A stretch of 64,000 nt of DNA from contig JAKLNE010000096.1 of NCBI GenBank assembly GCA_022814615.1, positions 1 to 64,000 on the forward strand, read 5' to 3'. The notes beneath the pieces are model-generated. The model was not told where the DNA came from. It searched no databases and was given only the letters and a program-made list of their open reading frames with translations. The DNA comes from Waltergamsia citrina. Lineage: Eukaryota; Ascomycota; Sordariomycetes; Hypocreales; Bionectriaceae. The position numbers and the translations under genes were made by a program. This document shows, piece after piece, positions 56,778 through 64,000 of the stretch (position 1 is the stretch's first letter; every line of letters starts with the position of its first letter).

Positions 56778-57547
56778 ACGTCGAGCATTGTGCTAGATAT
56801 GGGAGGCCACGGACCTGAATAGAATGAGGCTGAAGAAGGGAAGTTGGTGGCTATACCACTTGACATTATCGTTATTTACCTCTAGAGGCGGAGGGAGCGA
56901 GCGACGGGTGATAGGAAAAGAGAATCGCCAGTCGTACCACCATTGTAAATTAGAGCTCAAAACTCAATTGAAGCCCTCAATCTCTTTTGTTCCTTAGTCT
57001 GAACTCTGTCTCTTGCTGCTACGAGTACCTCAATTTGTGATTGTGCGTATCTATGTGCGCTTTGACCTCTTTATTGTTATTTGTGTATTGCTTCCACCCT
57101 TAGTAGTTGTATATTTCATCTGTATTACTGGTGTATTACTTGTGGCGTACTGGTTTGGGTCCTATTCTACAAATGCCAGTGTGTTATTAACCAGATAAGT
57201 TTCTGACCTGTTTGCACTAATAAATCCGACTTGGACACATTATCTAGAATTCGGAATGTTGATCGGGTCTTAAAGAGGGTGCTTTGGTAATGCGAAGTTG
57301 GGACTGGGGCAAGTGCCGTTCGCAGATATCTTCGACGTGCACCTGCTGCTCTCGATAACCGTTACTCATGATGCTACACCGTGGTGACATCATGACCATG
57401 TTAAGTGGCCCTCACCCTAACAAGTCATCTAACATTCCTTCGACTTCAAACCATCATCCTTGGTACTCATTGCTCTTCTAAGAAACGTGATTTTGTCTTT
57501 GTACCTTCACAGCTAAGGCTCCGGTTTACGTGTTGAAGCTAGCCGCT
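56778..57547. other. intergenic between ATP1 and NAD(P)HX dehydratase
   Basis: 770 bp with the ATP1 3' flank and the next promoter. A 61-codon hydrophobic frame at 57013 is T-rich flank, not a convincing gene. Confidence 0.55.
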
Positions 57548-58776
57548 ATGTCGGCTGCTGCCTCTGCTCCCGAAATGTCCGCCTCAACCAAGGAGATCCT
57601 ATCGAAGGTTCAGCGGATGATCCCCCCAATGCTGGACAAGTTTCACAAAGGTACGATTCAGAAAAATCAAGCTTGACTTCTCTGTGCGAAAATATAGCTT
57701 ATAGTTCTACAGGGCAACTGGGTCGCGTAGCGGTACTTGGTGGGAGCGAGGACTACACTGGTGCGCCATACTTCTCCGCTATGGCCAGCGCGAGGCTGGG
57801 ATGCGATATGGTAGGTCCGCCATCGTGGATGAAGTGCTGAGAGGGATTCGCTAAAGGATGGTCTGTAATAGTCTCATGTCATCTGCACGCCAGGAGCCGG
57901 AGCAGTCATCAAAACCTATTCTCCAAACCTTATGGTTCATCCGCTCATGCGTCAATCACCGCCAGCTACATCAGCCTCAAAGGAAGGAAGGAACCCGGAC
58001 ACGGATCCAGAACAAATTGCCTCAGGGATCATTGAAATGCTGGCTCGTCTACACGTTCTCGTAATCGGACCTGGGCTTGGCCGGGATCCGCTTATGCAGG
58101 ACACTGTTGCTCGGGTCATTCGAGCTGCTCGCGAGAAGCAAGTTCCAGTCGTTCTCGATGCCGACGCACTGCAGGTCATTCAGAAAAACCCCAGCCTAGT
58201 GAAAGGCTACCAGGGGGCAATCCTAACACCTAATGTTGTTGAGTTCAAGCGTCTTTGTGACGCACTCAAAATTGATCCACCTGGTGATAAAGAGACTTCA
58301 AGGGTTGAGGCTTTGGCAAAAGCCTTGGGCGGAGTAACGATTGTCGAGAAGGGAAAGAAAGACTTCATCTCCAATGGATCACATACGCTGACGGACGACC
58401 TCCAAGGCGGCAAGAAGCGAAGCGGTGGTCAGGGCGATACTCTGACGGGCTCCATCGCCACCTTTTTGGGCTGGAGAAAGGCCTACCTTGATGACCTGTG
58501 GGACTCGGGGGATCATAAGAAGCTTTCTGCAGAGGAATTGATCGGTCTAGCAGCCTTCGGAGGCAGCGCAGTTACGAGGGTACGTCTGAGGCCATGCTAC
58601 GCAGCCTGACTTGTCTGAGGAAATCAACTAACATTGGTGCGCAGGAGTGCTCACGGCTTGCCTTTATAAAGAAAGGACGAAGCCTCCAAGCTAGTGACTT
58701 GACAGACGAAGTTCACAATGCCTTCAGGAACTTATTCCCGGAAGTAGATGATGACGCTGGTGGTTCAAAGCTCTAA
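57548..58776 (+). CDS. ATP-dependent (S)-NAD(P)H-hydrate dehydratase
   Basis: Metabolite-repair enzyme (CARKD/NAXD, YjeF C-terminal domain) that uses ATP to restore damaged hydrated NAD(P)H. Four exons, 57548..57650, 57713..57810, 57872..58579 and 58645..58776, encode 346 aa. Family landmarks are GQLGRVAVLGGSEDYTGAPY, GPGLGRDP, VVLDADAL, LTPNVVEFKRL and the ribokinase-like anion-hole motif GGQGDTLTG. No NAD(P)HX epimerase domain is fused, as expected in eukaryotes. No clear presequence is seen, so the main product is probably cytosolic. Confidence 0.95.
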
Positions 58777-61700
58777 TAAATATTGTTCAGGCATCCATTG
58801 TCCTACCGTTGCAGGGCATTCTGGATTTTGATCTACGGGTTGTGAACATGAGCCTACGGAGGCGGAGGTGGTTGTCCCGCCAGGTAAGAAACGTCGAAAA
58901 TGCGGTGCCACGATATGTACTACCGTGTACAGATCTGATTTACCTTGCTTCCGAGTTCGTGGGGGAAGGCTTTGACCTGTCTATGAGAGTTTACGCGTCC
59001 ACGACGCGACCTGTCGTGCAAAGTTGTTGAAGGCGGAAATGTTTGGAACAGGTAAATCTTAGAGATGCAGATTGTTGACCCCTATGGATCTAGATCTGAG
59101 ATAGATGAAAGATCAAGGAAATTGCATGGGAGATCGTTGTGTCACTTGCATGTGGGGAAGGTGATTCTGATTCACTCAGGCAAGAAGACATCCTGGGCGG
59201 AAGATCATAGTGCTAGGGCTCTGCAGCGGGAGTATTCATCATCTGGATAAGATACAAAGCGTCGGCGGCCCCAAGAGTGAACATATCTAGTCCTCCACCA
59301 TTCTCCTTTGCCTCGGCCGGCAAGATCGTCTCTTCTTGCCGCCATGCTCCTGCGCCTGTACCCTGTCTCGGTGAACAAAGGGGCCTAGACCTGTGACCCT
59401 AACGGAGTCTAGAAGAGACGAGGATCAGAGACGAAAAAAATTCTCCTAGAACATCTTGATGGAGGGCCGGAAACAGATCGTGGGCTTCGGAGTGTCTTGC
59501 TTAACCTGCATGCAGGACGCGGGAAGGACAGTCTGATGGTGGAGGTGTACGCCGTTGGGGAAAAGGGGGGGTTTGCCCTTTGTGCAGTGCAGATCCAGAG
59601 AAGGGTGGGAGGAAAGTAAAGAATAGAATGTACTTCCATCTAAATCTGAACAGTGGCACATATAGCTAGTAGTGCCATAAGTTCAGGACAGTAGGAGTAG
59701 TAGCTGGTAGATTGATATCTGCTGGATGATATGAGAAGAAAATAGGTAATCTTCAAGAAGCCGCTATTGGCGTCCCCAAAGAATCTGGTAAGATACAGCT
59801 AGATGAAATTTTATCAAGAAATAGAAAGAAAATGCTGATACACGATTTGATGTTTTGGAATTGACGAGGAAAAGTCGATATATTGACGTGGTTCCCGCTG
59901 ATTTGCCACTCGACGAGTATCGATCAAAGCCACGGCAAAAGCAATATCCCGTTAAACTTGCTTCCATTCCCACGATGAGGGATCACTTTTTGATCACCGC
60001 AGCACGACTGAATGCATTTCTATGGCAATGGTCAAACCGGTTCAAATAAAACAAAGCTGAGAGAAAGGGCCTACAATTATGCCTCCGTAGGATGGGCAAA
60101 TCCAGGCCTATCTGGGAACGCCTAGAATGCCCACGGCAAACACGAAATGAGAGATCTGTGTTGGCTGTAGGAAGGGTCTCGACCCTGCAGCAATAGTTCC
60201 TTGGTGTGTTAGACATGAACTCCCCTCGAAGTCAACGGTCTAATCCCCATCTGTATGCAGGGAGTGGTACCCTCATGCACTGTTGCTTGACTGATACTGC
60301 ACCAAGAAAAGCGCCGGGTCCTTGCCGGCTGTGGATAAGAATTTTGTGTCCGTAGAAAACTTTGTCAAAGCGTACAGAAGACCAGAGCGCTTGCATTGTT
60401 CCCCATAACGGAACGGACCTTCCTTCAGTACTACTTGTAGTAGTTGAGTGGCAGCTATTCACAACTCCGCCGGAGTATTCCTCCCTGTAGCCTCTTCAAA
60501 GAGACAAGCACTGCGAGGAGAAAACATTTCGCAACAGGTATATCTTCATTCTCATGGCCGTAATAGCCAAAAATCGTAGGCGACAGTCTCTATCCTCAGT
60601 CCTTCACTCCTGCAGGCGCATGGTTAAGTACGAGAAAGGAAAGGGGGGGAACACCCTTTAAAAGAAGAGCCACGAGAATCTCTCATGCCACGCGGGTCGC
60701 TTGAAAACTGGTAATCAAATGCCCGAGACAGACCATGTTTGTGTTACTAGTATACTATTTGAGAGGGGGACCAATTTGCAGAAATGAACGGCTCTTGCAT
60801 GACGGAAGCTTTCGGCTGGCGAAGTCATGGAGGTCCACCTGACACATCTGAGTCTGAAGGTTCAGTAAACACCGAATGTGTGCATCATATGCTTTCTTTT
60901 CCTCTGACCCCACTCCCCATGATTTCAAGTTGAGACTGAGATGTCGCACAGCAAAAGACAGCCACGAGAGGGTCCGTGCCCAACTGCACAGCATCCAGTA
61001 AGCTTGAGTGTCGTCAGCTCAAATTGGTAGTGAAGCTGTCGCAAGCTAAGTGCCAATGTCTTGATTTCCTGCTGTAAGAAAGGATACTAAAATCTTTCCT
61101 CTCGATTGAGCCACACTCCGAAGTGCTCTGTGTATCGGAAGCGATATCAAGCATCAAGATTTGGAGAGGTTACCATGCGTTTGAGCAAAAATGTCTGCCC
61201 TTTGTGCTTATCATCCACTTCCAAAGGGTGGATAGACGTTAGCAGAGTGGATCGGATTGTCACTCGAGCCTCTTGCTTTTCCAGCAGCTCCGGATGGACC
61301 ATGGGCGAGGTCAAAGCACCTTTATGTAAATGCTTATTCGCTTTTATTACTTGACCTGGTGGGATCGGGCGAAGGACATAGAATAGGATAAGGCCGACAG
61401 CTACCTTAGTGGTAAGTGTTCCGGATTTATTAACAAAGCATTCTGTATTAGTAGTTACAAAATGGACCCTCGTCTACGTTTTTGGATGCCTTCGTAAATT
61501 TATTGAAAGTAAGTGGTATTGAAATGGTCGAGGCGTTCGCTTTCGGCTGACGGCTCTAAATGTCGAGAACTCCGAAGAGGAGAGAAAACTATCAAACTGG
61601 CGACTCATCGATCACGAGCTTTCCTTTCCATCGCGTAAAGCAGTCCGGAACAGATCCAAGTGGGGTTATGGGGGCTTGGTTACTAGTAGGGAGAGATCTG

Positions 61701-63782
61701 TGGGTATAGGTGTGGGAATGGTAACTGGTGTGTGGTGAGGATTGGCAAAGAATTGCTTTTGACGAGCTGTACCCAAGAGATAGCTTCATGCAAGCCAGCG
61801 GGCAGGGCAACGGGCAACGGGCAACGCCAGCTCCAGCTGTGGGGAGCCGGCCCACGTCATGGATTTTGGGGCATTGGAAAAGATCTTCTGGTTGAAAATG
61901 AGCTATCAAAGGACAAGTGCAGTATTCGCGGTTCCCGTGGAGAAGTCGAAGGTGGTGGCGTGGATAGGAGGAAGAACTTGAAGGGGAGTGAAGTGAAGTT
62001 GCAGCGGGAGTGAGAGTCAAGAAGATTAAACCCAACACTTACACCCAGACACTGATTCATACTAATACTTACCTAGGTAGCAGCATGGAAAGAAGTACAA
62101 AGGCATATGTACTAAGGAACTTACTAGGTACAGTCACGGTAGCTGGTAGTAGTAGTTCCTTCCTCCGGTCGAGTCGACCAACGGTGCCAGTGACGTCCGG
62201 TGTACGGCAAAAGGCCCCACATTTTCCCCAAACGAGTCCTCCCTGCCTCCGTTTAAGCCATTTTAGCTTGGCTGTCTTACTTTTCGGGACTCAAGGGACT
62301 GATAGCATTGTGTCTTAGCGCAACAGCGCTGTCCGTACCTTGTCAGCGCACATGTAAATCGTACGAGTACGAGAATATGGCAGTAGCAGTAGAAGGGCAA
62401 GGAAGGAACCATGTGTACCTGTAATAGCATCCGTTCGGCATGGGCCTTGCGCGTGGGTTCCGGCCGATGCCTTGCAGCCGGCAACCCGCCCTGCCTGCCC
62501 GCCTGCCTACCCGCCTGCCTACCCGTCTTCCTGCCCACCATCAAGTCGAGTAGCTCTATGTGTGTGCTCCGGATATGTCTCAAAGCTTGTCGTTGCTTCA
62601 GCTGTCTCCGTCCCACTTGATGGAGGCGAATTGGATACGATAGTGGGAAAAGGGACAACTGGAACTGTGTTGGCTGTGTCGCCTGTTCTGGCACCTGACG
62701 CTTTTAACCCTCCCTTCCCTCGACTCTCGATTCTCGCCCTCCGATGTTCCTTCCCTCAGGATGCACAACAGCTGCCTTCCTCGCTTATTTTCTTGCCGAA
62801 GTCTGATGCGCCTAGAATAACGATCGTGCCTTCCTCTATCGTGACTCAGGCGGCCAGCTTGAATTGCCATTTCAAATTCTACAGGCAAGTGCGATCTAGA
62901 CAGATTTCGGTAAGTGCATGTCGCTCTCGTGGGGTTCCTTCTCTCTGGCCTCACTTGCACAGCACCCACACTTCCACTCACTTCAGTATGACTCTCAACC
63001 CACCTCACCTCGACACCTACACTTTTCTTTTCTAATTTTCTCTTCTTACACCATCTTGGTGCCCTCTTACTTCCATGACACCTATTACACCTTCTTCCGA
63101 TTTCTTCCAATTTCTTCATCCTTGCCAGTGTTGACTTGCCAATCTTATTGGTGCCATTGTACACAACAACGATCACGTCCACTTACACTTACACAAGACA
63201 CTAGCCAAAGTCCGACCCATTCGAGAATTTTCCTTCAAAGGCAGTGTAATCAAGTATCGCGTCGAGTTGAACAAAGAAATTCCGCATTCCGCGACATCGA
63301 ACAGATCGGCTCTTGCTTGAGCAACTACCTTCTACTTTCCTCGACCACCAGCACCTTGTATAATCACTCCCGCCAACACCACTACCCAAACAATCTCCTA
63401 CAACTACTTGAGGTCATCAACATTACTGTTGAGATTCTGGGAAGAATTCCCGAACTCTCAACGTTGAGGAGCACGCGCGGACATACGCCCACACTAATAG
63501 TTGGCAATTGGCGGTTGTGCAAGCCGACTCCCACGTTCACTCTTGATTTCGTCCGAAAATCTCACCGCCGATACATCTACTGCTGTATCACGGTCGAATT
63601 TGGGGTTTGAATCACCTCAGCTGAAGTTCTCGTTACCTCTCGTTCATTTATTGACCACCTCCTTTGTACGTTGGCCTACTTCTTTGGCGTCGACCGGTGA
63701 CACAATATTTACTGCGCTGCGACACGACTCGGCTTACACAACTCTTAGGTTTTACCTGCCTGCCTACCAGAAAATCTCCAAT
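58777..63782. other. gene-free 5-kb region
   Basis: No gene is supported. Open frames of up to 230 codons near 62.5-63.6 kb come from pyrimidine-rich sequence read on both strands and lack domains. A 12-bp repeat lies at 62487-62534. From about 62900 to 63780 the plus strand is C/T-rich, as in a long 5' leader, and probably serves the partial gene at 63783. Leader introns are possible. Confidence 0.5.
62487..62534. repeat. 12-bp tandem repeat CCGCCTGCCTAC
   Basis: Two perfect adjacent copies (62499-62510 and 62511-62522) are flanked by a diverged copy on each side. It yields a GRQAGRQAGRQ-like frame on the minus strand that is an artefact of the repeat. Confidence 0.85.
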
Positions 63783-64000
63783 ATGGCCAACGGCTTTGAC
63801 AGGTTGGAGAAATTCTTCTCCTTGAAACGCAAGGCCTCGGTCGTTTCCGCAGAGCCATCTACTGCGCCATCTAGTGTCCCGAGCAGCCCTACCACACCTC
63901 CTACTGAACTATCTTTCCCTTCTCCTTCTTTCATTCGGCCCAAGGCTTCCCGAATGGCAGCTCGCGAAGAATTTCGTGTGAAGCAGAACGCCAATAGTTC
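63783..64000 (+). CDS. 5' end of an unidentified gene, cut by window edge
   Basis: An ATG at 63783 opens a frame that stays open to the window end (72 complete codons). The protein begins MANGFDRLEKFFSLKRKASV, then a Ser/Pro/Thr-rich stretch, then SRMAAREEFRVKQNANSS. There is no signal peptide or recognised domain in this portion. A long pyrimidine-rich leader and 5 kb of upstream non-coding DNA suggest a regulated gene. The product cannot be named. Confidence 0.6.
   Translation, partial: MANGFDRLEKFFSLKRKASVVSAEPSTAPSSVPSSPTTPPTELSFPSPSFIRPKASRMAAREEFRVKQNANS

Noticed and set aside
57013..57198. 61-codon hydrophobic frame after ATP1
   Set aside because: T-rich 3' flank gives hydrophobic codons by composition; no loops, charge pattern or homologue seen.
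61592..62038. 148-codon minus-strand frame with a hydrophobic, Ser-rich start
   Set aside because: The N-terminus is only weakly signal-like, the rest is low complexity, and plus-strand frames overlap it. No family recognised.
62472..63610. Long plus- and minus-strand frames (187-230 codons)
   Set aside because: They run through C/T-rich and 12-bp repeat DNA and are open on both strands, which is expected from composition. More likely a 5' leader.

Overview
The window looks like nuclear DNA of a filamentous ascomycete (Pezizomycotina). Genes are well spaced. They carry many short introns (about 45-150 bp) with GT...AG ends and CTAAC/CTGAC-like branch sites. The families are typically fungal: Zn2Cys6 regulator, Clr5-domain protein, Bem3-type RhoGAP, SulP permease, Izh3, Bub2. 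I cannot name class or species from sequence alone. I saw no rRNA, tRNA, CRISPR array or intact transposon. Exon joins were worked out by eye from splice signals, reading phase and family similarity.

Layout. 1-5.1 kb, all on minus: a THOC5-like mRNA-export subunit, a DHA1 drug:H+ antiporter and a small isochorismatase-like protein. The last two share a 10-bp motif in their promoters. 7-18.6 kb: Izh3-like PAQR receptor (+), Bub2 mitotic-exit GAP (-), SulP sulfate permease (+) and a Wss1-type WLM protease (+). 18.6-31.4 kb: a 4-kb gene-free stretch, a protein with five PKA-type sites (+), a Zn2Cys6 factor (-), a decayed GMC oxidoreductase 3' end (-) and a secreted alpha/beta hydrolase (+). 32-43.7 kb: a doubtful small membrane protein, a large PX-PH-RhoGAP protein (Bem3-like, -), a Pro/Glu-repeat protein (+) and a four-exon BTB/POZ protein (-). 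44.8-58.8 kb is a dense housekeeping block: TXNL1-like thioredoxin-PITH protein, Clr5/TPR protein, J-domain protein, SmB (with a 9-nt microexon), ribosomal protein L11, mitochondrial ATP synthase alpha and NAD(P)HX dehydratase. 58.8-63.8 kb is a long non-coding stretch that ends in the first codons of a gene cut off by the window edge.

How the genes relate. Most are independent housekeeping or signalling genes. Two neighbourhoods suggest joint control. The antiporter and the isochorismatase-like gene share a promoter motif, which suggests a small detoxification or metabolite-handling module. SmB and RPL11 are transcribed divergently from a 361-bp promoter.

The least ordinary observations are the SmB microexon, the shared promoter motif, the isochorismatase-like protein that appears to lack two catalytic residues, in-frame stop-free introns in two regulatory genes, and a cluster of TACGAGTA-type palindromes at 37.5-40.5 kb. 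I did not find a clearly new multi-gene system.
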